Of a DNA stretch of 32,799 bases, positions 25,172 through 32,799 are shown piece after piece. The stretch covers positions 1-32,799 of the forward strand of contig DASRNM010000129.1 of NCBI GenBank assembly GCA_035647435.1. The letters run 5' to 3'. Positions within the stretch are counted from its first letter, which is position 1. Every line of letters begins with the position of its first letter. The notes under the pieces are model-generated. The model searched no databases and was not told where the DNA came from. It saw nothing but the letters and a program-made list of their open reading frames with translations. The position numbers and the translations under genes are program-made. Source of the stretch: JAAZFZ01 sp035647435. GTDB taxonomy: Bacteria; Bacillota; Clostridia; Oscillospirales; Acutalibacteraceae.

Positions 25172-26266
25172 ATGGATAATGTAGACAAAAAAGCGTCAAT
25201 AAAATTACTAATCGAAAAGGGTAAGGCGACAGGCAAGTTAACAACTCAAGAAATCGATGCTGCAATTCTTGAATTTGACTTTGAGATTGAAGAACTTGAT
25301 AAACTATACGATACGATTGAAAGTCAAAATATCGAGGTAGTCGATGATTTAAATGATTCTCATTCAAACAAGGTCACCTTTGAACTTGAAATGCCTAAAG
25401 CTAGCGGAATTGCCGTCGCGGCTTCGAGCAAGGCTGCATCGAATGATGACCCTGTGAAGGTTTATTTGAAAGAAATAGGCAGAGTCCAGTTGTTGACAGC
25501 TGAGGAGGAGATTCAGCTTGCAATCCGAATTGTGGACAATGACTTTAGTGCTAAACAGCGGCTCGCTGAGGCTAATCTCCGCCTTGTTGTGAGCATCGCA
25601 AAGCGTTATGTGGGCAGAGGTATGCAGTTTCTTGACTTGATTCAAGAGGGCAATCTCGGCCTTATCAAAGCTGTTGATAAATTCGATTACACAAAAGGCT
25701 TTAAATTTTCTACCTATGCAACTTGGTGGATAAGACAGGCAATAACAAGAGCAATTGCCGACCAGGCAAGAACAATCAGAATCCCCGTTCACATGGTTGA
25801 AACAATAAATAAAGTTAAAAAGACAAGCAGTCAGTTGCTGCACCAAAACGGCCGTGATGCCACACCTGAAGAAATAGCGGTAGTTTTAGAAATGCCCGTT
25901 GAAAAGGTTCGTGAAATATTGAGAGTATCACAAGAGCCTGTTTCGCTCGAAACACCGATTGGCGAGGAAGAGGATAGCCTGCTTGGCGACTTTATCCCCG
26001 ACGACGATGCACCCGCACCAGCAGACGCCGCTTCGGCGCTTTTGCTTAAAGAGCAGTTAAATGAAGTTCTCAAAACATTGACACCCAGAGAAGGTATGGT
26101 TTTGCGAATGCGCTTTGGTCTTGAAGATGGTCATACACATACTCTTGAAGAGGTTGGCAGATTTTTCAATGTTACAAGAGAGCGTATTAGACAGATTGAA
26201 GCTAAAGCTTTAAGAAAGCTCCGTCATCCAAGCAGAAGCAAACGACTTAGAGACTTTTTAGATTAA
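25172..26266 (+). CDS. rpoD: RNA polymerase primary sigma factor SigA/RpoD
   Basis: The 364-residue protein has an N-terminal region 1.1 (about 1-55, helical and acidic), region 1.2 at DPVKVYLKEIGRVQLLT, regions 2.1-2.4 through FSTYATWWIRQAITRAI, region 3 with RIPVHMVETINK, and region 4 with TRERIRQIEAKALRKLRHP, which reads the -35 box. It directs housekeeping transcription, including the TTGxxx/TATAAT promoters seen in this window. ATG at 25172 has GAGGAG 6 bases upstream; the ATG at 25154 would place that site inside the gene. valS follows after 25 bases without a terminator. Confidence 0.97.
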   Translation: MDNVDKKASIKLLIEKGKATGKLTTQEIDAAILEFDFEIEELDKLYDTIESQNIEVVDDLNDSHSNKVTFELEMPKASGIAVAASSKAASNDDPVKVYLKEIGRVQLLTAEEEIQLAIRIVDNDFSAKQRLAEANLRLVVSIAKRYVGRGMQFLDLIQEGNLGLIKAVDKFDYTKGFKFSTYATWWIRQAITRAIADQARTIRIPVHMVETINKVKKTSSQLLHQNGRDATPEEIAVVLEMPVEKVREILRVSQEPVSLETPIGEEEDSLLGDFIPDDDAPAPADAASALLLKEQLNEVLKTLTPREGMVLRMRFGLEDGHTHTLEEVGRFFNVTRERIRQIEAKALRKLRHPSRSKRLRDFLD

Positions 26267-26291
26267 TAAAACACGCACGGGAGGATAAATG

Positions 26292-28910
26292 ATGGCAAAG
26301 GACCTGGCAAAAAAATACGACCCGTCTGAGGTTGAAGATAGAACCTATCAGTTTTGGATGGATAAAAACCTTTTTCACGCAAAGCTTGATACGAAAAAAG
26401 AACCATACACAATAGTTATGCCGCCCCCAAACATAACCGGTCAACTTCATATGGGGCATGCGTTGGACAACACGTTGCAAGACATAATAATCCGCTGGAG
26501 AAGAATGCAAGGATATGATGCCTTGTGGCTACCCGGCACAGACCACGCTTCTATCGCAACAGAGGCAAAAATTGTCGAATCCATGGCAAAAGAGGGGATT
26601 AGCAAACACGACATCGGTCGTGACAAATTCCTCGAAAAAGCTTGGGGTTGGAAAGAGAAGTACGGAAACAGAATTATAGAGCAACTAAAAAAATTAGGCT
26701 CCTCATGTGACTGGGAGCGTGAACGTTTCACTCTTGATGAAGGCTGCAACAAAGCTGTTAAAGAGGTTTTTGTGAACCTTTATGAAAAAGGGCTTATTTA
26801 CAGAGGCGAGCGGATAATTAATTGGTGCCCTAATTGTGTAACATCAATTTCAGACGCAGAAGTCAATTATATAGAAAAAGATGGCTCATTTTGGCATATC
26901 AGATATCCCCTCGCTGACGGTAGTGGTTATGTTAACCTGGCAACAACAAGACCCGAAACAATGCTTGGTGACACTGCAGTCGCAGTTCACCCTGAAGATG
27001 AAAGATACAAAGGCATTATCGGCAAAAATATTATTCTCCCGATTGTAAATAGGGAGATTCCCATTGTTGCCGACAGATATGTTGAGATGGACTTCGGTAC
27101 GGGTGTTGTTAAAATAACCCCTGCGCACGACCCTAACGACTTTGAAGTCGGGGAGAGGCATAATCTCCCAATAATCAATGTCATGACTGATGACGGCCAT
27201 ATGAGCGAAAATGCGGGCCGTTTTAAAGGCATGACAATAGCCGAATGTAGAAAAGCTGTTATAAATGAGCTTAAAGACGGTGAATACCTTGTGAAGGTTG
27301 AGCCGATGAAACACAATGTAGGCGAGTGCTACCGTTGCAACACAACCGTTGAACCGAGAGTGTCGGAGCAATGGTTTGTAAAAATGCAACCTTTAGCTGA
27401 GCCTGCGATTGATATTGTTCGAGACGGAACGATTAATTTTATTCCCGACAGGTTCAGTAAAATTTATTATCATTGGATGGAAAACATCAAGGATTGGTGT
27501 ATTTCCCGTCAACTTTGGTGGGGGCACAGAATACCGGCGTGGTATTGTGATGATTGCGGTGAGCTTGTTGTAAGTAAAGGTGAGCCAGAAAAATGTCCTA
27601 AATGTGGCTCCAAGCTTCGTCAAGACCCCGATACTCTTGACACTTGGTTTTCATCTGCATTGTGGCCCTTTTCAACTCTTGGTTGGCCTGACAAAACACC
27701 AGAACTAAATCATTATTTCCCAACAAGCACATTAGTTACTGGATATGATATTATTTTCTTCTGGGTTGCACGAATGATTTTTTCATCGTGCGAGCAAATG
27801 GGCAAGCAACCGTTTGACACCGTTTTTATTCACGGTATTATCAGAGATGCACAAGGTAGAAAAATGTCAAAATCCCTGGGCAATGGAATTGACCCACTTG
27901 GAGTAATTGAAAAGTATGGTGCAGATGCTCTTCGTTTCACATTAGCAACTGGGAACAGCCCAGGTAATGATATGCGCTTTTCTGATGATAAGGTTGAGTC
28001 AAGCAGAAACTTTGCAAATAAACTTTGGAATGCTGCTCGTTTTATACTTATGAATTTATCCGAAAACGAGCCTAACCCGCATATTCATGAGAATATTTCT
28101 CTTGAAGACAAGTGGATTTTGAGCAGGGTGAATTCTTTAGTTAAAGAAGTTACGGAAAACCTTGAAAAATTTGAGCTTGGCATTGCAGTCCAGAAGCTTT
28201 ATGAATTTATTTGGGATGTTTTTTGTGACTGGTATATAGAACTTGCAAAAATCAGGCTCCAACAAGGTGGGGAAAAAGCTGAGCCTGCAAAAGCAGTGCT
28301 TATCTATGTAATATCAAATACCTTGAAGCTCTTGCACCCCTTTATGCCTTTCATTACAGAAGAAATATGGCAGACGTTGCCACATGATGGGGAATCGATA
28401 ATGATTTCCGATTGGCCCAAATATAATAAAGAGCTTGAGTTTTCCAATGAAGAAATAGAGATGGAAAGAATTATGGCAGCGGTCAAGGCAATCAGAAACC
28501 GCAGGGCAGAAATGAATATTCCACCATCAAGAAAGGCAAAGCTATTCATTGAAACTGATTACAAATCCACATTTAAATCTGCAACGGTTATATTCCAAAA
28601 GCTTGCCTCTGCATCAGAAGTTGAGGTTGGCGATAACTATAATGTAGACGGCGCCGTCAGCATTGTCACAAACGATTCAAAAATCTTTATACCTATGGGC
28701 GAACTTGTTGATTTTGAATCAGAACGCAAAAGACTCAAGAAAGAAATTGAAAACACTTCAAAACAACTCGACGGCATTAACGCTAAACTTAACAACCATA
28801 ACTTTGTGTCAAAGGCACCTGAAGCGGTTGTTGCGGCACAGCGTGAAAAAGCAAAGGTTTTGTCTGATAAAATTGATATGATTAAGGACAGCTTGTCAAA
28901 GTTAGGTTAA
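26292..28910 (+). CDS. valS: Valyl-tRNA synthetase
   Basis: The 872-residue class I synthetase charges tRNA-Val and edits threonine. The HIGH-type motif is HMGH at 53-56 in PPPNITGQLHMGH, the KMSKS motif is at 524-528, and TTRPETMLGDTAV marks the editing domain. Two CxxC pairs (CPNC; CDDC and CPKC) resemble zinc knuckles. The last 70 or so residues form the coiled-coil tRNA-binding arm. ATG at 26292 is preferred to the adjacent ATG at 26289 because the GGGAGG site is then 7 rather than 4 bases away. There is no room for a T-box leader after rpoD. folC follows, a valS-folC order also found in Bacillus. Confidence 0.97.
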   Translation: MAKDLAKKYDPSEVEDRTYQFWMDKNLFHAKLDTKKEPYTIVMPPPNITGQLHMGHALDNTLQDIIIRWRRMQGYDALWLPGTDHASIATEAKIVESMAKEGISKHDIGRDKFLEKAWGWKEKYGNRIIEQLKKLGSSCDWERERFTLDEGCNKAVKEVFVNLYEKGLIYRGERIINWCPNCVTSISDAEVNYIEKDGSFWHIRYPLADGSGYVNLATTRPETMLGDTAVAVHPEDERYKGIIGKNIILPIVNREIPIVADRYVEMDFGTGVVKITPAHDPNDFEVGERHNLPIINVMTDDGHMSENAGRFKGMTIAECRKAVINELKDGEYLVKVEPMKHNVGECYRCNTTVEPRVSEQWFVKMQPLAEPAIDIVRDGTINFIPDRFSKIYYHWMENIKDWCISRQLWWGHRIPAWYCDDCGELVVSKGEPEKCPKCGSKLRQDPDTLDTWFSSALWPFSTLGWPDKTPELNHYFPTSTLVTGYDIIFFWVARMIFSSCEQMGKQPFDTVFIHGIIRDAQGRKMSKSLGNGIDPLGVIEKYGADALRFTLATGNSPGNDMRFSDDKVESSRNFANKLWNAARFILMNLSENEPNPHIHENISLEDKWILSRVNSLVKEVTENLEKFELGIAVQKLYEFIWDVFCDWYIELAKIRLQQGGEKAEPAKAVLIYVISNTLKLLHPFMPFITEEIWQTLPHDGESIMISDWPKYNKELEFSNEEIEMERIMAAVKAIRNRRAEMNIPPSRKAKLFIETDYKSTFKSATVIFQKLASASEVEVGDNYNVDGAVSIVTNDSKIFIPMGELVDFESERKRLKKEIENTSKQLDGINAKLNNHNFVSKAPEAVVAAQREKAKVLSDKIDMIKDSLSKLG

Positions 28911-28916
28911 ATCAAT

Positions 28917-28946
28917 AAAAGGTGCAGAAATCACTCTGCACCTTTT
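28917..28946 (+). terminator. Hairpin between valS and folC
   Basis: AAAAGGTGCAGA (28917-28928), loop AATCAC, TCTGCACCTTTT (28935-28946): a perfect 12-bp stem ending in four T residues, with a further T run at 28955-28960. It would act as a terminator or partial terminator. No good promoter is visible between it and folC, so folC may rely on read-through. Confidence 0.8.
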
Positions 28947-28971
28947 AAATATCGTTTTTTCGGAGGCTATA

Positions 28972-30249
28972 ATGAATTATGCGCAATCAGTAGAATATAT
29001 CCATTCACTTCTCAAGTTCGGTATAAAGCCGGGCCTTGAGCGTATCACTGCGCTTTGTGGAGAGCTTGGGAATCCGCAAGATAATCTAAAAATCATTCAT
29101 GTCGCTGGCACAAACGGAAAAGGTTCAATCTCAACAATGCTCTCTGAAGTGTTAAAACAGACAGGTTACAAAGTTGGCTTGTTTACTTCACCTTATGTTT
29201 TAGATTTTCGTGAACGAATGCAAATAAACGGTGAGATGATAGATAAAAATGAGTTGGCTCAAATTGTTAATAAAATTAAACCGATAGTCGAAAGTCTTGA
29301 AAAAAACGGATTGCAATTAACTGAATTTGAAGTCATTACCGCCGCTGCATTTTATTTTTTTATGAAAAACAAATGTGATATAGTCGTTCTTGAAGTTGGC
29401 CTTGGTGGTAGATTTGATTCTACAAACATAATCAAAAATCCGCTTGTAAGCGTTATTACTTCAATATCTTACGACCACATAAATGTGTTGGGGTCTACCA
29501 TTTCAGAAATTGCCTTTGAAAAATGCGGCATTATTAAAGATTACGGCATAACTGTCAGTTACCCTCAACAACATACAGATGCAAAAAAGGTGATTGAGGA
29601 AACTGCAAAAGAAAAGAATAATAGATTGATTATTCCAAACCTTTCAGACATAAGTGTTATTGAATCAGATATTACAGGATCGAAAGCTGTTATTGATAAA
29701 ATTGAATTAGAAATTCCATTTGCAGGAAAACATATGGTCTTAAATTGCAGCGTTGCGGTTGCTGCTTTGGGAGCACTTAACGAATTAGAGTTTAAAGTAA
29801 CCGACGAAAACATAAAAGATGGTATTAAAGGTGCAAAAATTCCTGCAAGGATGGAAGTTTTGACCGATAACCCGACAGTTATTATACTTGACGGCGGTCA
29901 TAACGGAGAATGCGCGAGAGCTCTTGACGCCTTTATAAAAGAATATTTAAAAAATAAAAAGATAGTCGGCTTAATTGGCATGATGGCAGATAAGGATTAT
30001 CACTCCTATATTAAGACAGTCGCTCCTAATTTCAACAAAGTTATTGCTACAACACCTGATAACCCCAGAGCTTTAGATGCAAAAACACTGTGCGAAGTTG
30101 TTGAAAAACACTGCATTGACTGTGATTTCTGTTTAAAACCAGAAGAAGCAGTGAAATATATCAAGTCTATTTTGAGTGAGTATGATGCATTGGTTATTTG
30201 CGGTTCATTCTATCTTTCAGCCGAAGTAAGAAACAGTTTTTTGTCATAA
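28972..30249 (+). CDS. folC: Folylpolyglutamate/dihydrofolate synthase
   Basis: The 425-residue Mur-ligase-like enzyme adds glutamate to folates, retaining them in the cell, and often also makes dihydrofolate from dihydropteroate. The ATP-binding loop is HVAGTNGKGS at 43-52. KVGLFTSPYVLDFRERMQ and VVLEVGLGGRFDSTN are folate- and nucleotide-site stretches of the family, and VIILDGGHNGE begins the C-terminal domain. CGGAGG lies upstream of the ATG. A strong terminator follows the stop. Confidence 0.95.
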   Translation: MNYAQSVEYIHSLLKFGIKPGLERITALCGELGNPQDNLKIIHVAGTNGKGSISTMLSEVLKQTGYKVGLFTSPYVLDFRERMQINGEMIDKNELAQIVNKIKPIVESLEKNGLQLTEFEVITAAAFYFFMKNKCDIVVLEVGLGGRFDSTNIIKNPLVSVITSISYDHINVLGSTISEIAFEKCGIIKDYGITVSYPQQHTDAKKVIEETAKEKNNRLIIPNLSDISVIESDITGSKAVIDKIELEIPFAGKHMVLNCSVAVAALGALNELEFKVTDENIKDGIKGAKIPARMEVLTDNPTVIILDGGHNGECARALDAFIKEYLKNKKIVGLIGMMADKDYHSYIKTVAPNFNKVIATTPDNPRALDAKTLCEVVEKHCIDCDFCLKPEEAVKYIKSILSEYDALVICGSFYLSAEVRNSFLS

Positions 30250-30296
30250 ATAAATTATATATTTTATTACTAAATTCCCTAAAATTTTTATATATT

Positions 30297-30328
30297 ATCC
30301 CTTATCCTATTTGGGTAAGGGATTTTTT
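30297..30328 (+). terminator. Intrinsic terminator after folC
   Basis: ATCCCTTATCC (30297-30307), loop TATTT, GGGTAAGGGAT (30313-30323), then T residues to 30328. The stem has 11 bp with one T-G pair. It insulates the spoIIA operon from folC. Confidence 0.92.
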
Positions 30329-30378
30329 GCATAATAGATTAAAATTTGGAAAAAATAAAAATCAAGGAGGTATGTTTT

Positions 30379-30705
30379 ATGTCTGTAAAAATTATCTCAA
30401 CACCATTGAGAATCACAGCATTTTTGAGTGGTGAAATTGACCATCACAATGCTGTTCATATTAGGGAGTCGATTGACGATGCTGTCGAAAAAAAGTGCCC
30501 GAAAATATTAAGAATAGACTTTTCGGATGTAACATTCATGGACAGCTCAGGTGTCGGTCTTGTAATGGGAAGGTATAAAAAAATTAAAGATTATGGAGGA
30601 AAAATAGAGTTAATTAATATGTCGCAATACATTTATAAAGTCATGAAATTATCGGGAATTGAAAAAATAGCAAATATTATTCAAAAGGAGATGCAAAAAA
30701 AATGA
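30379..30705 (+). CDS. spoIIAA: Anti-sigma F factor antagonist SpoIIAA
   Basis: The 108-residue STAS domain protein frees SigF by binding the anti-sigma factor SpoIIAB in the forespore. FMDSSGVGLVMGRYK (54-68) contains the phosphorylation site, Ser57 by comparison with Ser58 of the Bacillus protein; SpoIIAB phosphorylates it and SpoIIE removes the phosphate. I chose the ATG at 30379, with AAGGAGG 8 bases upstream; a TTG at 30346 adds eleven residues and runs through that site. Its stop overlaps the spoIIAB start in ATGA. No clear SigH-type promoter is visible upstream. Confidence 0.95.
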   Translation: MSVKIISTPLRITAFLSGEIDHHNAVHIRESIDDAVEKKCPKILRIDFSDVTFMDSSGVGLVMGRYKKIKDYGGKIELINMSQYIYKVMKLSGIEKIANIIQKEMQKK

Positions 30706-31142
30706 AACCAATGAATGTTATGAAATTAGAAATAGAAAGTCGTTCTATAAATGAAAGTTTTGCAAGAGTCACTGCTTCAACATTTGTTGCACAGCTTGAC
30801 CCAACCGTTGAAGAAATTTCAGACATAAAAACAGCGGTAAGCGAGGCGGTGACGAATTGCATTGTTCATGCCTATCCAATTTCAGTCGGAAAAATATACA
30901 TATGGGCGGGGCTTTATGAAAACGGTAAGGTACGAATAAGAATCAGAGACAGAGGTTGTGGAATTATTGATGTCAAACAAGCAATGGAGCCACTTTTTAC
31001 AACTCTCGGCGGTGAAAGGGCGGGCTTAGGTTTTGCAGTGATGGAAAGTTTTATGGACAAAATCAAAGTACGCTCAAAAGTTGGCAGCGGTACAACGATT
31101 ACTCTTGAAAAAACAATAAGGGGTAGAACGCTTAATGGTTGA
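30702..31142 (+). CDS. spoIIAB: Anti-sigma F factor and serine kinase SpoIIAB
   Basis: The 146-residue GHKL-fold kinase holds SigF inactive and phosphorylates SpoIIAA. The N box has E48 and N52 in SEAVTNCIVHAY, the G1 box is DRGCG at 83-87, and the second glycine loop is GGERAGLGFAVME at 103-115. The length equals that of the Bacillus protein. It overlaps spoIIAA by 4 bases and sigF by 8, so the three proteins are translated in a coupled way, which suits a partner-switching circuit that depends on stoichiometry. Confidence 0.96.
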   Translation: MKPMNVMKLEIESRSINESFARVTASTFVAQLDPTVEEISDIKTAVSEAVTNCIVHAYPISVGKIYIWAGLYENGKVRIRIRDRGCGIIDVKQAMEPLFTTLGGERAGLGFAVMESFMDKIKVRSKVGSGTTITLEKTIRGRTLNG

Positions 31143-31803
31143 AGCCAAGGAAGCACGCAATGAAACTGTCAAAAAAAACATTGGTTTAGTGCACTCCTGT
31201 GCCAACAAATTCAGAGGCAGGGGTGTTGAGTATGATGACCTGTTTCAAGCGGGCTGTGTAGGGCTTATTAAAGCAGCAAACGGCTTTGACCCGAGCAGGG
31301 GCTTTTTGTTCTCAACCTATGCCGTTCCTGTTATTCTTGGTGAAATCAAAAGGATTTTTAGAGATGGTGGCTCAGTTAAAATCGGAAGAGCTTTAAAAGA
31401 AAAAGCAAGAAATGCATTAAGAGAAAAAGATTTGTTAACAACCCAATTAGGGCAAGAGCCGACTATCAGTGAGCTTGCCAATAGGCTTGGAATCGACATT
31501 TCGGAAACCGCACAACTTTTGACTGTTGCAATGCCCACAATTTCATTGACAGCAGACGAAGAAAATGGTGGCGGTCAAATTGATATTCCGGTCCCTCCTC
31601 CTGACGAAGGCATTTCTGATGCAATCGCTCTGCATGAGGTTATTGCGACACTCGAAGACAAGGATAAGAAATTAATAGAATTAAGGTATTATAGAGGGCT
31701 TACCCAATCAAAAACTGCTGAAAAACTTGGGATGTCTCAAGTCCAGGTTTCAAGGCGTGAAAAAGCAATTTTATCTATTTTACGAAAAAATTTGACAGGA
31801 TAA
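31135..31803 (+). CDS. sigF: Forespore sigma factor SigF
   Basis: The 222-residue sigma factor lacks region 1.1, as sporulation sigmas do. Region 2 runs through YDDLFQAGCVGLIKAA and FSTYAVPVILGEIKRIFRD, region 3 through PTISELANRLGI, and region 4 has LTQSKTAEKLGMSQVQVSR, the helix-turn-helix for the -35 box. It drives the first forespore-specific genes. The ATG at 31135 lies within the end of spoIIAB. Sigma G is close in sequence, but the position in a spoIIA operon settles the identity. No terminator is visible after its stop. Confidence 0.95.
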   Translation: MVEAKEARNETVKKNIGLVHSCANKFRGRGVEYDDLFQAGCVGLIKAANGFDPSRGFLFSTYAVPVILGEIKRIFRDGGSVKIGRALKEKARNALREKDLLTTQLGQEPTISELANRLGIDISETAQLLTVAMPTISLTADEENGGGQIDIPVPPPDEGISDAIALHEVIATLEDKDKKLIELRYYRGLTQSKTAEKLGMSQVQVSRREKAILSILRKNLTG

Positions 31804-31814
31804 TTAAAAAACAC

Positions 31815-31843
31815 TTGATTACTTCCAAAATATAACATAAACT
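31815..31843 (+). promoter_or_regulatory. Candidate promoter for the DapA-like gene
   Basis: TTGATT (31815-31820), 17 bases, TAAACT (31838-31843). Transcription would start near 31850, leaving a leader of about 23 bases. It lies 11 bases after the sigF stop and would let the aldolase gene be expressed apart from the spoIIA operon. Confidence 0.5.
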
Positions 31844-31866
31844 AAAAGGGAATAATATTTTGGAGG
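31822..31866 (+). promoter_or_regulatory. Stem-loop covering the Shine-Dalgarno of the DapA-like gene
   Basis: CTTCCAAAATAT (31822-31833) pairs with ATATTTTGGAGG (31855-31866) over 12 bp, with one G-U pair and a 21-base loop. The right arm contains GGAGG of the ribosome site, 6 bases before the ATG at 31873. The left arm is upstream of the start predicted for the local promoter, so only read-through RNA from sigF could fold it. Confidence 0.5.
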
Positions 31867-31872
31867 GTTTTA

Positions 31873-32796
31873 ATGCTTAAAACTATACCTAACGGTGTTT
31901 ACCCGACAATGGTAACGCCGTATAATGAAAATAACACAATCGACTACAATGCCGTTGAACAACTCCTTGACTGGTATGTCAAGAAAAATGTTGACGGCAT
32001 TTTTACAATTTGCCAATCAAGCGAGATTTTCTATCTCACATTTGAAGAAAGGCTTGAGCTTTTACGTTTTATTATGAAAAACATACCTAAAGGGGTTAGC
32101 ATTGTGGCGTCAGGCCATACGGCAGATGACCTTAAAACGCAGATAAACGAAGCTAAAGCTTTTATTCAAGAGGGGATAGACGCCTATGTATTCATATCAA
32201 ACAGGTTTGCAAATCAAAATGATAACGATTCAGTGTTTCTAAAAAACATTGAAGTTGTTTGCAATTCTATTGATGATATTGCATTGGGTATTTATGAATG
32301 TCCGTATCCTTACAAAAGGCTTATTGAGCCAAAAATACTAAAGGAGCTTGCACAAAATTATAATTTTCGCTTTCTAAAGGACACCTGTTGCGACCTACGA
32401 ATAATCGGAGATAAGCTCAAAGCGGTTGAAGGTACAAATCTTAAAATATTTAATGCCAATTCAGCAACCTTACTCGAATCGCTAAAAATCGGCTGTTCCG
32501 GTTTTTCGGGAGTAATGGCAAATTTTCATCCCGAAATATACTCTTGGCTTTGTAAAAACTATAAAACAGAACCAGAAAAGGCAAAGCTTGTTCAGGATTT
32601 TGTCGGTTTTTTCTCTTTAGCAGAATGTCAGACTTATCCTGTAAATGCAAAATATTACCTCTCACTAGAGGGGTTGGAAATAGGATATAAAAGCCGCGCT
32701 AAAAGCTCTGACGACTTTACACGAGCCCGTCAAATGGAAATTGAACAAATGCATCGCCTTACCGAGCATTTCAAGAATAAAATTAACTTAAAATAA
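31873..32796 (+). CDS. DapA/NanA-family (class I) aldolase or lyase
   Basis: The 307-residue protein is a TIM-barrel member of the dihydrodipicolinate synthase / N-acetylneuraminate lyase family. GVYPTMVTPYNENNTIDYNA opens the fold; Y141 in IYECPYPYKR matches the catalytic tyrosine, and K169 in RFLKDTCCD the Schiff-base lysine. The pyruvate-carboxylate loop, normally GTTGE or GSTGE, reads CQSSE at 47-51. It is probably not the housekeeping DapA; a sugar-acid aldolase or lyase is more likely, though the substrate cannot be read from the sequence. GGAGGG lies 5 bases before the ATG. The gene follows sigF by 69 bases with its own candidate promoter. Confidence 0.82.
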   Translation: MLKTIPNGVYPTMVTPYNENNTIDYNAVEQLLDWYVKKNVDGIFTICQSSEIFYLTFEERLELLRFIMKNIPKGVSIVASGHTADDLKTQINEAKAFIQEGIDAYVFISNRFANQNDNDSVFLKNIEVVCNSIDDIALGIYECPYPYKRLIEPKILKELAQNYNFRFLKDTCCDLRIIGDKLKAVEGTNLKIFNANSATLLESLKIGCSGFSGVMANFHPEIYSWLCKNYKTEPEKAKLVQDFVGFFSLAECQTYPVNAKYYLSLEGLEIGYKSRAKSSDDFTRARQMEIEQMHRLTEHFKNKINLK

Positions 32797-32799
32797 ATG

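Noticed and set aside
25364..25846. 160-codon open frame on the minus strand inside rpoD
   Set aside because: It is fully inside a conserved sigma factor gene, is rich in Cys and Ser as antisense frames often are, and matches no family.
26267..26291. T-box leader expected for valS
   Set aside because: Only 25 bases separate rpoD and valS, far too few for a T-box, and no specifier or antiterminator structure can fit.
26886..27389. 167-codon open frame on the minus strand inside valS
   Set aside because: Antisense to a conserved synthetase, without family features, and in competition with a second overlapping minus frame of similar length.
30317..30340. SigH-like boxes before spoIIAA (AAGGGATTT and ATAGATT)
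   Set aside because: The spacing is only about 8 bases instead of 11-12, both boxes have mismatches, and the first lies in the folC terminator stem.
31804..31872. Lysine riboswitch ahead of the DapA-like gene
   Set aside because: The 69-base gap is too short for a lysine riboswitch, and none of its conserved helices are present.
32797..32799. ATG right after the aldolase stop
   Set aside because: It may start a further gene in the same unit, but only the three bases are visible, so no coding call can be supported.

Overview
The window looks like chromosomal core DNA from an anaerobic, endospore-forming member of the Clostridia (Bacillota), probably near the Ruminococcaceae/Oscillospiraceae. 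The evidence is the low GC content, strong GGAGG-type ribosome binding sites, sporulation genes at both ends (the tail of dipicolinate synthase subunit B; a complete spoIIAA-spoIIAB-sigF operon), an AddAB rather than RecBCD recombination nuclease, and Clostridia-type neighbourhoods such as dGTPase-dnaG-rpoD and valS-folC. I see no mobile element, CRISPR array, tRNA or rRNA. No stretch above about 300 bases lacks a gene; the longest gaps (134-275, 10818-10970, 21259-21360, 22252-22338, 30250-30378) hold promoters and terminators.

Layout: (1) 2-133, end of dpaB, then a terminator. (2) 187-6560, one co-directional unit with an extended -10 promoter: a dTMP-kinase-like protein, a DUF2156 protein, a GNAT acetyltransferase, a DJ-1 family protein, 5-formyl-THF cyclo-ligase, the transglycosylase MltG and a U32 protein, closed by a clean terminator. 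A class B penicillin-binding protein follows (6607-8214). MltG-U32-PBP resembles part of the Bacillus yrrL-to-pbpI neighbourhood. (3) 8260-10817, minus strand: DUF421-DUF4363, and downstream of it, from its own promoter, NfeD-SPFH. All four are membrane proteins. (4) 10849-21258, plus strand: ROK sugar kinase, GmhA-like SIS isomerase and a cytoplasmic family 2 glycosidase, followed without a visible terminator by addB and addA. (5) 21290-28946: rpmE, a YigZ/IMPACT protein, then dGTPase, dnaG, rpoD and valS. (6) 28972-32796: folC, the spoIIA operon and a divergent DapA/NanA-family aldolase. The last three bases (ATG) may begin another gene.

The genes are mostly well-known families. The less ordinary signals are in the short regulatory spacers: a perfect 7-1-7 palindrome on the -35 box of rpmE, a perfect 6-3-6 palindrome filling the spacer of the nfeD promoter, and a 12-bp stem that would bury the Shine-Dalgarno of the aldolase in read-through transcripts from sigF. 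Three proteins show changes in family motifs: the ROK protein lacks the zinc cysteines, the PBP has KTA in place of KTG, and the aldolase has QSSE in place of GTTGE. I found no clearly new multi-gene system; the ROK-SIS-GH2 set and the DUF421-DUF4363 pair are the best candidates for unassigned biology.
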